Positions 34,904 to 45,401 of a stretch of 64,000 nt of DNA are shown piece by piece (the stretch's first letter is position 1; each line of letters begins with the position of its first letter). Both the position numbers and the translations under genes were made by a program. The DNA is from Eurosta solidaginis (Eukaryota; Arthropoda; Insecta; Diptera; Tephritidae). Below the pieces are notes generated by a model that saw only the letters and a program-made list of their open reading frames with translations, did not search any database and was not told the DNA's origin. The DNA lies in the NCBI RefSeq assembly GCF_040869045.1, contig NC_090320.1, positions 244,900,978 to 244,964,977 of the forward strand, given 5' to 3'.

Positions 34904-35797
34904 ATGGATCCAGTCAGTGGTAAGCGTCGTGGTGACGGCCTTAATAACGAGGTTGATAGCACCAAAAAGGTGCCACGGATCAGCGACTTCTCTCCTAGTT
35001 TAATGCATAGCATGGATCAGCGCTTTGCTAAGTTCAACGATCTGATTGCTAAGCAAATTTTGGACTCGGAAAAAAGGCTCATTGAATTAGTATGCAAAAA
35101 ACTAAAAGACAAATTTGTGGTGCTGAAGAAAGAGGTCAGTGAGCTTAATGCTAGAGCTACTCAGCCGGACAGCGTGTTCGAGCGCGTTGGTTATCTCGAA
35201 GAGGAAGTAAAAACACTCAAAAACAATGCATCAAAGCAAGAGAGCCATATTGCCGCAAGTGAAGTCCGTGTACACGGAATTCCCTTTAAGGAAAACTTAA
35301 CAAGTGTCTTTCATCACCTCTGTTCCACTCTTAGTTTGCAACCAATTCCTATAATGAGCATTTTTCGGCTACGGAAACTAGACAACAGCGTGACAGATCC
35401 GGCCGTAATAATAAAATTTCAGTCGCCGACAGACAGAAACAAATTGCTAAAAAGTATAGGTACCTTTAGGCGCCAAAACAATCCAAACATCAAGGGTCTG
35501 CAATTAGTTCATGTGGACATAAATTCAAATGCTCCGATTTATGTAAATGCTTCGCTGTCCAGGCAAAACTATGCGATCTTCAAGGCAGCGATCCGTCTAA
35601 AGAAGAAAAGAAAGGTAGTAGCGGTTTTTTCTAAGAAGGGTCTGGTACATATCAGACGAACAGCCAACGCCAGCCTTGAAGCAATACATAGCTTGGATTT
35701 TCTGGAGCGTCTTGAGAATACCGGCGAAGAAAGCGTTAGTTCCTCTCGAGATGACGATGCGCCAACGAATAATGATCCTGATGAACAGCAGCAATAA
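34904..35797 (+). CDS. LINE X ORF1 protein
   Basis: Intact 297-residue frame from ATG (MDPVSGKRRGDGLNNEVDST) to the stop. Residues about 40-120 are coiled-coil-like with heptad hydrophobics (LIAKQILDSEKRLIELVCKK, VGYLEEEVKTLKNNASKQES). Residues about 120-220 have the look of the RRM-like and C-terminal domain of non-LTR ORF1 proteins (VRVHGIPFKENL, VIIKFQSPTDRNKLLKSIGT). A basic KKKRKVVAVFSKKG stretch and an acidic Gln-rich tail follow. There is no CCHC knuckle. It is expected to bind RNA as a nucleic-acid chaperone; that role is inferred from its position. Confidence 0.75.
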   Translation: MDPVSGKRRGDGLNNEVDSTKKVPRISDFSPSLMHSMDQRFAKFNDLIAKQILDSEKRLIELVCKKLKDKFVVLKKEVSELNARATQPDSVFERVGYLEEEVKTLKNNASKQESHIAASEVRVHGIPFKENLTSVFHHLCSTLSLQPIPIMSIFRLRKLDNSVTDPAVIIKFQSPTDRNKLLKSIGTFRRQNNPNIKGLQLVHVDINSNAPIYVNASLSRQNYAIFKAAIRLKKKRKVVAVFSKKGLVHIRRTANASLEAIHSLDFLERLENTGEESVSSSRDDDAPTNNDPDEQQQ

Positions 35798-35939
35798 ATT
35801 AATTTCTATGTATGGGATATTACTTAAGTTCTTCCGTCTCTTCGTTTCCGTCTTTATCTCTCCCTATCATACTTGTAAACATTCATTTTGCTGTCTTTAT
35901 TGTTACGCATCGCAGAGCATTCTTTATATCTCATAGATA

Positions 35940-37465
35940 GTGAAGGTCGTAGGCTATAGGTTGTCTAGTTCCAAAGACTGCTTACATACACTGTTGCGCG
36001 TATTCAGCAAACGTACTAAAGGGCTCAAAGTCATCCATCTCAATACGCAAAGGCTTTATAAAAAACTGGATGAATTGAGATTCATATCTGAAGGTTCTGA
36101 TATAGATGTTATATGTATTTCCGAAACCTGGTTTTCCTTATGTCACAAAAATGATTGCAACTAAATGGATATCAACTTTTCAGGGCTGATAGACGTGGTC
36201 ATGGTGGTGGTGTTGCTATATATGTTAAAAGTAGTTAATCCTGTAAACTTTGCTGTAGTGCTAGTCCAAGCGATTCTGTCGAATATGTGTTCGTAGACGT
36301 GTTCTCTGTAAATAATGAAAGGCTTCTTATCGGCTGTGCATACAGACCTAATAGTGGAGTTAACTTCTCTGGCTTTATTGAATTTCTCGAGCCTCTACTT
36401 ATAAGCTATGATAATATAATCATCGCTGGGGATTTCAACTCCAACCTTCTCGTCGACTGAACTCTAAAGTTAAGTATGGGGTCTCTTGGACTTTTTTCCA
36501 CCAATTTAACTTCACCTACACACTTTACTGACTCAAATTCTTCGTTGTTGGATTTATTTTTTGTGAATGATCCGCTGAAATTTCTCCACTACGATCAATT
36601 GTCTGCATCTTGCTTTTCAAAACACGATCTGATATTTTTTAGTTACAACTTTCAAACGTCACACAGCCAATGTTCCTTTACATATCGTGATTTTAGAAGC
36701 ATAGATTACAGTTCCCTTAATGCAGCGGTGGAGTCGGTCGAATGGAGCTTGATTCGTACGCTGACATCGGTCGATGATCAGGCATCATTCCTACAGAACC
36801 ACATTATTAGGCTTTTCGACAACCATGTGCCAGTGAAACTCAAAGCTGTACACACAATAATACCCCTTGGTTTAGTGCCAATCTAAAACACTTAATTCAC
36901 CGGCGTAACCTTGCTTACTCACGATGGAAAAGATACAAAAGACCTGGAGGCTCACAACTGCTTCAAAGCAGCTAGGATCGCTGCAAACAAAGCCGCTAGG
37001 TCAGCTGACCAGAAATTTTATAATAACAAGTTTAGTTCTGCTTTGAGTTCGAAGGAAACTTGGAAGTCGATTAAAGATATTGGTATCGGAAAATCCAAAT
37101 GTGATATTTCTGTCCTCCCTGATGTAGACATTAACGAGATAAATATAAATTTTGTAAATCTGCCAATCCCAACTGACAATATACCTGCTGAAGATTATTG
37201 TCTTGGTGCTAACGTCGATTTTGGTCCTCTTGAGTTTGTTCGTGTCGATGATTGTGATGTCGTTCAAGCCATTTTTTCTGTAAAGTCCAATGCTATAGGG
37301 TTTGATGGTATATGTCCGAAATTTTTAAAAATAATTCTTCCTAAAATCCTTCCTCACTTAACCTACTTGGTTAACTCTGTGCAGACGGCCTGTGTATTTT
37401 CCAAATGTTGGAAAGTTGCTAAGGTAATCCCAATCCCCAAGAAAAACAAGGAGTATAGACCTATA
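35940..37465 (+). pseudogene. LINE X ORF2, endonuclease and N-terminal RT part
   Basis: The AP-endonuclease domain is legible in pieces: LKVIHLNTQRLYKKLDELRF, then VICISETWF (catalytic E), a frameshift near 36155, RRGHGGGVAIYVKSS, and IIIAGDFNSNLL (GDFN motif). A further shift near 36460 leads to LLDLFFVNDPL and SKHDLIFFSY at the SDH position. After 36880 the frame changes again to a linker. The polymerase N-terminus follows with SNAIGFDGICPKFLKIILPK and WKVAKVIPIPKKNKEYRP. BEL interrupts it at CTATA (37461-37465). Four or more disabling changes are present. Confidence 0.8.
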
Positions 37466-37836
37466 TGTTGGTGGGTGGAGAAATAACACGTATTTTAAGC
37501 TGTATTACCTTGTAAAATTCATTTAATTCAGGTGTAATTCTGTACAAAGGAAATGATTAACTTATTGCAATTATATGATTGTAAATCTAATTATAAGCGT
37601 GGTCGTGGTCGTGATCGTGATCGTGATCGCTAAAATACTTGTGCTGCTTGTCCTCCTTGTTCAACGCCGCCAACGAAAAGAAAAAGAAAAGGCAAAGGAT
37701 CCAATGCAATGCCTTAACGTCAGTTGAACTCGTGTAGGCGATTTACTTGACATACAGACACAAGGTTGCATTTTGAAGTCGAATAAATTTGTAACTTTAG
37801 GTACTCAAGGGTGTACTGGTTTGTTGCGCGCTAACA
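37466..37836 (-). repeat. BEL 3' LTR
   Basis: On the minus strand begins TGTTAGCGCGCAACAAACC and ends TTTCTCCACCCACCAACA. It contains a short (GATCAC)n-like run near 37605-37630. The integrase frame runs about 13 residues into it. It differs from the 5' LTR only near its outer end (CCACCA against CCGCCA). Confidence 0.9.
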
Positions 37837-39058
37837 TTCCCCCTTCCGTGAACTTCATGCTCTGGCGTGGGGTTCACCGATTTCAGATCGAGGCGCGCAA
37901 GTTTCACCACTGGGCGGGTGACCAAGCTGCTGGAGGTTTTGACCACTGCACTCCTGACTTGCCCGTCAGCGCTGCGTATGACATCTAGTACCCTTCCTCT
38001 TACCCATGTGTTCCGCTTTGTGTTCTCGTCTACGATTATGACGATGTCATCTGGAGCGATTGGTATTTGGGGGGTATCGAACCATTTTGCGCGTCTGGTT
38101 AGACCCGGTAAGTATTCACGGAGCCATCTTCTCCAAAATCGGTCCGCTAAGTCGCCGGCATTGCGAAAGCTTTCGTTCAGCTGTGTAGGAAGACCTACGT
38201 CGATGTCATCCTTTTCTCTTATGCCGCTGGAATTGCCGAGAAGGAAATGATTTGGCGTCAGAGCCTCGCTTTCGTGTGAGTCAAGCGGAATATATGTTAG
38301 TGGTCGCATATTGATGATGCTCTCAACGTCAGCTAGGGCAGCTCTCAGCACTTCTTCGCGCAAACCACTTTTTGGTAATATGTCCATCAAGACTGATTTC
38401 ACCGAGCGAACCATGCGCTCCCATGCCCCACCCATATGTGGCGCTGCTGGTGGTATAAAGGACCATTCGATTTCAGGATATTTTTGTATAATAGCGTCAG
38501 ACGATATTTTCTCGATCTCTTCCGCCAGTATTCGACTGGCGCCTCTAAAATTGGTCCCGTTGTCGGATAGAATTCGCCTGGGAACGCCTCTTCTGGCAAT
38601 AAACAATTTCAGAATGAGTAGAAATGAGTCAGTCGAGAGTGATGGCGCAAGCTCAATGTGAACAGCTCGAATGGTCATACACGTAAATATAACGCCCCAC
38701 CGTTTCTCATGCCTTCTTCCTGCCATCACGTCAAAGGGTCCAAAATAGTCAACCCCTGTGTATGCGAAGGGGTGGGTAAATGCTGCAAGACGATCTACCG
38801 GAAGTCTGCCCATTTCTGGTGGATTTGGCGTGGCCCGTTGGTTGCGACATTGTTGACAGACCTTTGCAACCGCTCTCACTAATGCACGTAATCCCGGAAT
38901 GCAGAATCGCTGCCTCATCTCATTTACCACTATCTCGTTCTGATGGTGATGGAATTTGCGGTGGTAGAAGTCTCCGATGAGATTTGTAACGCAGTGATGC
39001 CGCGGGAGAATTATCGGTTGTTTTAGATCTGATGGCACTGCCCTTGCTTCGTCGATTC
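37797..39058 (-). pseudogene. BEL integrase
   Basis: From the LINE Y insertion site the frame reads GRIDEARAVPSDLKQPIILP, then the zinc module HHCVTNLIGDFYHRKFHHHQ … VCQQCRNQ. The catalytic core has D in YTGVDYFGPF, D in ILSDNGTNF and E in MGGAWERMVRSVK, that is the Pao-type DDE. After that come NHFLLG and a C-terminal WRRWLREYLPGL…RAKW domain (DUF5641-like), ending NVSAQQTSTPLST inside the LTR. The 5' part of the polyprotein is cut off by the insertion. The domain itself has no stop. Confidence 0.9.
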
Positions 39059-39063
39059 GTCCC

Positions 39064-39064
39064 T

Positions 39065-39096
<32 letters not shown>
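39064..39096 (-). repeat. (AAAT)n tail of LINE Y
   Basis: About eight TTTA units on the plus strand, next to the target duplication. It marks the 3' end of the LINE Y retro-copy. Confidence 0.9.
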
Positions 39097-39262
39097 AGTC
39101 GACGCAAACACAAAGCGGTCGACTAATTATTGTAATAGACAGATATATATGTAAAATACAGAGCCATACTTAAAATTAAAAAATTCAAAAAAGGTACATA
39201 GAAAATTTGTATGTTATAAACATTTGACATCGCATTGTATAAGAAAAAATAAAATTAAAATA

Positions 39263-42142
39263 TCAGGCTAAACATAAGAGTATAGCAGTATGTAAAGCAG
39301 CAAACGAACATTCAAAGCCAATGCAGTTATACAAATCATTGTACCGCGAGCACCAATGGCGCAGGGGACTGTTTCTAGCAAAATTTTGCCGGCATAGAGG
39401 TAAATGAAAAGGCACAAAATGCCTGGACGCCCTAGCAGGAACCGCAAAATTTAGTTGACTGATTAGGTCAGGGGAGTCAATCACACCAATGATGAGCTTG
39501 TGAATGAACATAACGCCAAGTAATACTCTACAATTCTCTAGAGATGGCAAATTAATTAGAAGAAGTCTATTCCTGTATGGTGGAAGATGAGTACTTGATT
39601 CCCAGTTGAGACCTCGTAATGCAAAAATTAAAAACCGTCTCTGGACCGACTCAATCCGATCAACATGGATTTGATAGATCGGAGACCAGACACATGAACA
39701 GTACTCGAGAATAGGACGTACCAGCGAGGTATAAAGGATCTTTGTGAAATAAGGGTCATCAAACTCTTTAGCCCAACGTTTGATAAAACCTAATACACCA
39801 GTTGCTTTGTTTATAGCGGTTGAAATATGTGTGGTAAAACTTAATTTCGGATCAAAAATAACTCCTAGATCAGTAACAATAGATATCCGCTCCAAGGGGT
39901 CGCCGTTAAGTGTATAAGATGATAGGACCGGCTTCACACGGTGAAAAGTCATTGGCTTACATTTAGAGTAATTCAAAAAAAGTAAATTTGCAGTACACCA
40001 GCTTTGAAATGAGTCCAGATCGGCCTGAAGCTGATTAAAACAGAACAAGTTCGAAGGCAGATATGTGTAACAAAGTTTTACATCATCTGCATACATAAAA
40101 ACTCTAGAATGTAATATAACCTTTGGTAAGTCGTTAATGAACAGGTTAAAGAGTAATGGACCCAAATGGCTACCCTGGGGCACGCCAGAAGTTACATCAA
40201 ACGACTTTGAAAGATTGTTGTTAAAGAAAACTCGCTGAGTCCTATTTTCAAGATAACTTGAAATCCAGCTTAATAAAGGCGCTGGAAAACCCAGAAGATC
40301 AAGTTTGGTAACTAAGAGCTCGTGATTAACAGAGTCAAATGCTTTACTAAAGTCGGTGTAAATTACATCTGTTTGTTTGCAAACTAAAAAACCATTCATA
40401 ACAAAAGACGTAAATTCAAGCAAGTTGGTAGTAGTTGATCTCCGATGAACAAAACCATGTTGACAAGGTGATATTAAAGAGCTACACAAGTATTGAAGCT
40501 GGTATGTAATTATCTGCTCAAAAGTTTTAGGGATAGCTGAGAGCTTAGCTATGCCTCTGTAGTTCTCAATATTAGACCTACTACCTTTTTTATGCAAAGG
40601 TATAATAAACGATTGTTTCCAAATAGATGGGAATGATGCGGATTCCAGAGACAGTTTAAATAATTTAAAGATAGGCTCTGATAAGCTGACAGCACAGTAC
40701 TTAAGTACACAACTAGGAACACCATCCGGACCCGGCGAAGATATCGGTTTCAATGCAAGAAGCTTATTAAGAACAGTATCTTTATCAATAAATGGGTTTA
40801 AAATATTATTAGAACTTTCCAAGCAATATGGGTAAAGATTAGACTGGACACATTGGGATGAATAGGTTGATTTAAAGAATTCAGCAAATAAATCAGCGAT
40901 TTCGTGATCAGAATTTGCGTTTTTGCACCCATAAATAAAAGTAGATGGGAAACCAGAAATTTTCCTTTTGGAATTAACAAATCTGTAGAAACGTTTCGGA
41001 TTATTAGTAAATTGGAATTTGCAACATGATAAGTAACCTTTATAACACTGCTGGTTAAGACGATGAAAATTGGAGCGCGCCACTAAATATTTAGATAAAT
41101 CAATAGCTTTACCAGATCTTTTGAAACGCTTATAGAGTCTAGATTTAATATTATCAAGTCTTAATAGTTGCTTTGAGAACCAAGGTGGTTTACCCGTGGT
41201 GGTACTGGAATAACGAAGGGGGACACAGCTTTCAAACAAAGCATCAAGAGAACTATAAAACAAGGAAGTCGCTGTTTCAACGTCTGTACACGCATAAAGA
41301 CTCGACCAGTCATGGGCAGAGATCAAATTATTGAGCTCACTAAAATTCGTCTTTGAAAAACATCTCGACCGGGGTCGGGAATTGGGCTTAGAAACATCGA
41401 GCATCACAGGTTGAACAACATCCAGTACTATCTCAAGCGTAGGATGAAGAGGGTCTTCAGGAAGGGATAATGGGGGAGTTCGGGTTAGAGTAATACCCGC
41501 AGAGTCATCTGTAAAAACTAAGTCTAAGATTTTCCTTTTGGAATTTAAAACATTATTAATTTGGAGAAGAGATGTATCTAGCAGGTTGTTTAAAAACTCG
41601 TGCTGAGTAGTGGGAGTCATGAAATTTGAGTCGATGGTATTGATCCAATTTACTGATGATAAATTGAAATCACCAAGAACTACTAGGCGGTCTTTGTCTC
41701 GCAATTGCGAGTACAAACTGCAAATAACAGTGCTATGACATGTATAAACGTGTATATCCGATCGTGGCGGTATATACGAGCAGCAGATAAACAAACTAAA
41801 ATTGTGCAAGGCAAGCTTTACTGCTATAAATTCAATGTCATTTGTGGTGTCCAATAGCAGCAACTCAGATGGAAGCGTCGAGTCAACAGCAATAAGGACA
41901 CCACCTGCTCTAGATTCACGATCACGCCGATAAACTACATATTTACGTGAAAAGAATTCAGAGTTAAAATTGTCAGCTTTTAACCAGGTTTCAGTAAAAG
42001 CTATAACTTGAGAAGTAAAAATAAAACTATTCAGATAAAAGGTACTTAATTTCGATCTTAGGCCACGAACATTTTGGTACGTGATGGTTATTTTTTCACT
42101 GTTTCCGCAGGGATTTTTGAGTTTTTTGAAGCTCCTGCGGCG
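39263..42142 (-). CDS. LINE Y ORF2: endonuclease and reverse transcriptase
   Basis: Open for 959 codons on the minus strand. The endonuclease starts ITITYQNVRGLRSKLSTFYL with VIAFTETWLKAD (catalytic E), RAGGVLIAVD, YIPPRS, RLVVLGDFNLSSVNW and ILDLVFTDD. The reverse transcriptase has FIIPLHKKGSRSNIENYRGI, the DVIYTDFSKAFDSVNHELLV block, GVPQGSHLGPLLFNLFINDL and the active site VFMYADDVKL. A thumb region (VRPILEYCSCVWSP) and a C-terminal HFVPFHLPLCRQNFARNSPL block follow. It nicks target DNA and reverse-transcribes LINE RNA. The frame overlaps ORF1 by 47 nt and has no ATG before the catalytic GDFN region. Potentially functional. Confidence 0.9.
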   Translation of the reverse strand, partial: RRRSFKKLKNPCGNSEKITITYQNVRGLRSKLSTFYLNSFIFTSQVIAFTETWLKADNFNSEFFSRKYVVYRRDRESRAGGVLIAVDSTLPSELLLLDTTNDIEFIAVKLALHNFSLFICCSYIPPRSDIHVYTCHSTVICSLYSQLRDKDRLVVLGDFNLSSVNWINTIDSNFMTPTTQHEFLNNLLDTSLLQINNVLNSKRKILDLVFTDDSAGITLTRTPPLSLPEDPLHPTLEIVLDVVQPVMLDVSKPNSRPRSRCFSKTNFSELNNLISAHDWSSLYACTDVETATSLFYSSLDALFESCVPLRYSSTTTGKPPWFSKQLLRLDNIKSRLYKRFKRSGKAIDLSKYLVARSNFHRLNQQCYKGYLSCCKFQFTNNPKRFYRFVNSKRKISGFPSTFIYGCKNANSDHEIADLFAEFFKSTYSSQCVQSNLYPYCLESSNNILNPFIDKDTVLNKLLALKPISSPGPDGVPSCVLKYCAVSLSEPIFKLFKLSLESASFPSIWKQSFIIPLHKKGSRSNIENYRGIAKLSAIPKTFEQIITYQLQYLCSSLISPCQHGFVHRRSTTTNLLEFTSFVMNGFLVCKQTDVIYTDFSKAFDSVNHELLVTKLDLLGFPAPLLSWISSYLENRTQRVFFNNNLSKSFDVTSGVPQGSHLGPLLFNLFINDLPKVILHSRVFMYADDVKLCYTYLPSNLFCFNQLQADLDSFQSWCTANLLFLNYSKCKPMTFHRVKPVLSSYTLNGDPLERISIVTDLGVIFDPKLSFTTHISTAINKATGVLGFIKRWAKEFDDPYFTKILYTSLVRPILEYCSCVWSPIYQIHVDRIESVQRRFLIFALRGLNWESSTHLPPYRNRLLLINLPSLENCRVLLGVMFIHKLIIGVIDSPDLISQLNFAVPARASRHFVPFHLPLCRQNFARNSPLRHWCSRYNDLYNCIGFECSFAALHTAILLCLA

Positions 42143-43676
42143 TTAGGTTTTTTGTAAACAAATGCACAACTGAATGTTCCGGCCAGAATGTATGTTCAAG
42201 AACTCTATCAAAATAAGCGTCTGGCACTGATATTTTAAATGATGAAATATCCCTATCATATCTAAAATTAAATTTATAAACGCCTATTTTAATAGGTTGT
42301 GAAAGGTCTAGCTTATCTTCTATATACTTAATAATATCATTTTCCATAAGCGAAGAATGAAGACGAGATACAAAAATTGTCCTGCGAGGCGGCACGGCAG
42401 TCACCTGCCTCGGTTGCGCATTGTCAACATTTGGCAAACGCACAGCGGCGGAGGTAGAATCACCACCAGTGTAGGTGGAGCTGGAAGCAGCATTGTCATT
42501 ATTAATGGTTGTTATATCATTAACAGCAGTAATTTGAACTTGAGCCAAGGGTGTAGCTTTAGCATTCGTGTTTACCTTATCAGCGGCTATGTGTTCAGCA
42601 GCAGCGTGGGCATGTGCAGTTTTTGCAGTTTTATTGGTAACGTCTTTAGCATTAAGGTTAACAGAAATGTTATTAGCAGTCGAAGGCTTAACATTGGTAT
42701 TTACAGCATAAGAGGTACTTGAGGTGTCGACGGCATCATTATTAGTCTGTGGGACGACAGTATGTACTTTATCGGCGGCGGTGAAATTGTTTGAATTAGC
42801 GGCGCCAAAATTTTCAACAGTAGACAGCCTGGCGTCACTGCAGACAGCGGACGGTGACAAAACAATTGACGAAAACGATGGTGGGATAGGCACAGAGAGG
42901 GGTGTAGGTGTGAGCATAGCCGATGCATTATCAGCTATATGTAGCTGTGAACCTTCTAGAGGAGTGTTTAGAGGGGGACCCGTACACTGCGAATGCGAGC
43001 CAGAAGGCACCGGCGAGAAAGTGCATAGATCCATTGCATATGTAACCATAGCATCGTTGTTGTGTTTTGGGGGCAAAGTACACGAACTCACTGCAGCTTT
43101 GAGCGCACCGATTTCGGCAGCCAACACACCAATGCTATCACGATTGTTCTTATTGTTTTTATTCTTATTTTTAGCACTGCGCTTATTTGAACTTGCTTTT
43201 TCCTTCGCTTTGTCTTTGTTGCTGCTTTTTTCATCCTCCATGTTAACAGCTTGGTTACAACAAATTAAGTTTTTTATGCCATCTATTTGGGTAGACAAAT
43301 CCCTGAATTTTACTTCAAAAGCAGTCATTATGGCTTCTAGCCCCAGTTTTTGAGAGGCTAGGACGGAGTCAAATGCCTTCGAAACTTTAATAGGCGCATT
43401 TACACACTCCGCACACATGTAGCGTATATGATAATTTGATTTTATTAGTCTAACGTCATATTCAGTGATGGCGCCCTCACAGCACGCGCGATGGAAGCGC
43501 TTTTTACAAAAGCCATTACACGGCACACATGTATTGTCAGTACGACCAAAACCCTTATCACATTTTCCGCAAAAGTCATCCATAATTAAGTTGAGATCAA
43601 AAACTCGAGAACAAAATACCAAAACAAAAACGAAAACAAAGCGAGCAAGTAGATTCAATAATAAACGTCTGGTCAC
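42096..43676 (-). CDS. LINE Y ORF1 protein with PHD-like zinc finger
   Basis: 526 residues from ATG at 43676. After a hydrophobic start (about residues 8-25) a Cys/His finger is clear: CGKCDKGFGRTDNTCVPC, then CKKRFHRACC and YMCAECVNA, matching the spacing of PHD fingers seen in CR1-group ORF1 proteins. A coiled-coil-like block and a Lys/Asn-rich stretch (about 145-185) follow. A long low-complexity Ala/Thr/Asn/Val-rich middle comes next. The C-terminal 90 residues (RRTIFVSRLHSSLMENDIIK … PDAYFDRVLEHTFWPEHSVV) look like a compact RRM-like domain. Probable RNA-binding partner of ORF2. Confidence 0.85.
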   Translation of the reverse strand: MTRRLLLNLLARFVFVFVLVFCSRVFDLNLIMDDFCGKCDKGFGRTDNTCVPCNGFCKKRFHRACCEGAITEYDVRLIKSNYHIRYMCAECVNAPIKVSKAFDSVLASQKLGLEAIMTAFEVKFRDLSTQIDGIKNLICCNQAVNMEDEKSSNKDKAKEKASSNKRSAKNKNKNNKNNRDSIGVLAAEIGALKAAVSSCTLPPKHNNDAMVTYAMDLCTFSPVPSGSHSQCTGPPLNTPLEGSQLHIADNASAMLTPTPLSVPIPPSFSSIVLSPSAVCSDARLSTVENFGAANSNNFTAADKVHTVVPQTNNDAVDTSSTSYAVNTNVKPSTANNISVNLNAKDVTNKTAKTAHAHAAAEHIAADKVNTNAKATPLAQVQITAVNDITTINNDNAASSSTYTGGDSTSAAVRLPNVDNAQPRQVTAVPPRRTIFVSRLHSSLMENDIIKYIEDKLDLSQPIKIGVYKFNFRYDRDISSFKISVPDAYFDRVLEHTFWPEHSVVHLFTKNLTPQELQKTQKSLRKQ

Positions 43677-43908
43677 CTTTATATAAACTGATGGTCAGAT
43701 GTCTTCACACACAGGTGGCGCAGTTGACCGCTTGGCAAGTGTCAGGTTAGTTAGTAATGGCGCAAAGTGTATTTACTTGTTCTATGCACTAATTGTTGTT
43801 GCATGCAATTAAATTTATAAGTGCATTAGTTATTGTTGTTGCACTGCAATTTAATTTTAGATTCACAACTATCCACTTTTACAAGAAATACGCCAGAGAG
43901 CAAAAAAA

Positions 43909-45323
43909 CGTCCATTAACTTTCAATCAATACGCGCAGCAGACCGTACTTATCTGTGAATGGAGAAAGTTTGTAAATTGAGCTTTTACGACTTACCCGCC
44001 GGTTCTCAGTTGATTGAGTTCTTCGCTGTAACATTCGCGCTGGCACATACGAAATATCAGAAGCTCGGCACTTGTGCAAGTCGTATCGTACAGCAGCATC
44101 TGAGTTATAGGGTTTTTAATCGGAGCTCTTATAGTCAATCGAAGAAATCGGAGAACGCACATCTGTGCTGAACGTAGTTTCTCCCATTTGCTGAATCTTT
44201 TGGGATCTGGTGATGCACCCTCTTCAACCGAGATGTCAGCTGCTATGTGCTGTATCGTTTCCAGGGTGGATTGCGATTGTTGTATTTCGGATGTGTGCCA
44301 GGAAGTGTCCGGGAGTCTCAGAAACTCCGGTCCCGTAAACCATCTGTCGGCGTTGTTAACGTCGAGTTTGGGATCCCACTTAGTGGCGTCGTCCGCGACG
44401 TTGTGCTTTGATGGCACCCACCGCCATTCGTTGACTTGTGATTCTTCTAAGATTTCGCCGACGCGTACGGCCACAAATTGGTGGAACTTTCTGGTGTCAG
44501 ACCTTATCCAGCATAACACGTCCTTCGAATCGGACCAAAAGATACGACGGCTAATATGTATAGAGATCTCTTGTTGTATAAATTTAGCGAGCCGAAGCCC
44601 AAGAATTGCAGCCATCAGCTCAAGCCTCGGAATAGACAGCGGCTTCAATGGGGCGACTCTGGTTTTTGATGCTACTAGGCTGCACTGAACTTCGCCGATT
44701 ACGTTGGAACGCAGGAATGCTACAGCCGCATATGCTGATACACCGGCGTCTACAAAAACATGCAGCTGGTTATCGTCACTACGGTTCGCCAAGACATAGC
44801 AGCGTGGAATTCGGATGTCGTTAATGTATTTCAGCTTACGCACCCACTGCCACCACGCCGATCGTTCTTTGTTATGTACGGGCTCGTCCCAGGCCACCCC
44901 TGACCGCCAAACATCTTGCAGAACTGCCTTAGCCTCGATCACAAAAAAGCCTAGCAGACCCAAGGGGTCGAATATCGTCATCACCACTCGGAGCATTTGC
45001 CTCTTCGTTGGTATGCTTGATTCGTCAAAAACATCCGGCTTGAAATTATGTTTGAAGGTTAACTCGTCACTGTTCGGCAGCCACCACATGCCGAGAACCT
45101 TTTGGAATTCCGAACTTGGCTCGTCAAAGCACTTGTTTATAGACTCTGATCCTCCCATGAGTGCCTGCACAACTCGCGCAGAATTTGACAGCCAACTCCG
45201 CATCTCGAACCCGCCTTCACCGTGGATGTGGCGGACATCATTAGCTAAGCGAATCATCTCATCTTCGTCGTCTACGCTATGCAGCCAATCGTCTACAAAT
45301 GTATTTTGAACGATTGCTGCCAC
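43909..45323 (-). pseudogene. BEL reverse transcriptase C-terminus and RNase H
   Basis: Continues the polymerase after a TGA at 45402-45404. QNTFVDDWLHSVDDEDE holds the FVDD active site, followed by the connection domain (FLRFPNSD-like; VLGMWWLPNSDELTFKHNFK, FDPLGLLGFFVIEAK). RNase H has LHVFVDAGVSAYAAVAFLR, PRLELMAAILGLRLA and FWSDSKDVLCWIRSD, then VPSKHNVADDATKW. It ends NQLRTG, after which a one-base change near 43995 gives a stop. In the next frame VSRKSSIYKLSPFTDKYGLL leads to the LINE Y insertion site. Confidence 0.85.
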
Positions 45324-45401
45324 TGCTTGAGGAAGCTCTTTCTCGAAACGTTGCGCATTTTTGTCTTTTATATAGTTGGCTAAAGATGGGGAGCAAGACG
45401 C

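Larger units (their letters stand above)
39063..43908 (-). mobile_element. LINE Y: CR1-group non-LTR retrotransposon with both ORFs open
   Basis: On the minus strand: 5' UTR (43677-43908), ORF1, ORF2, 3' UTR (39097-39262) and an (AAAT)n tail (39064-39096). CGTCC flanks both ends (39058-39062 and 43909-43913), a short duplication. A PHD-like finger in ORF1 and a simple-repeat tail rather than poly-A fit the CR1 group better than Jockey proper. That placement is by motif only. The element is 4846 bp and looks full length or nearly so. Confidence 0.85.
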
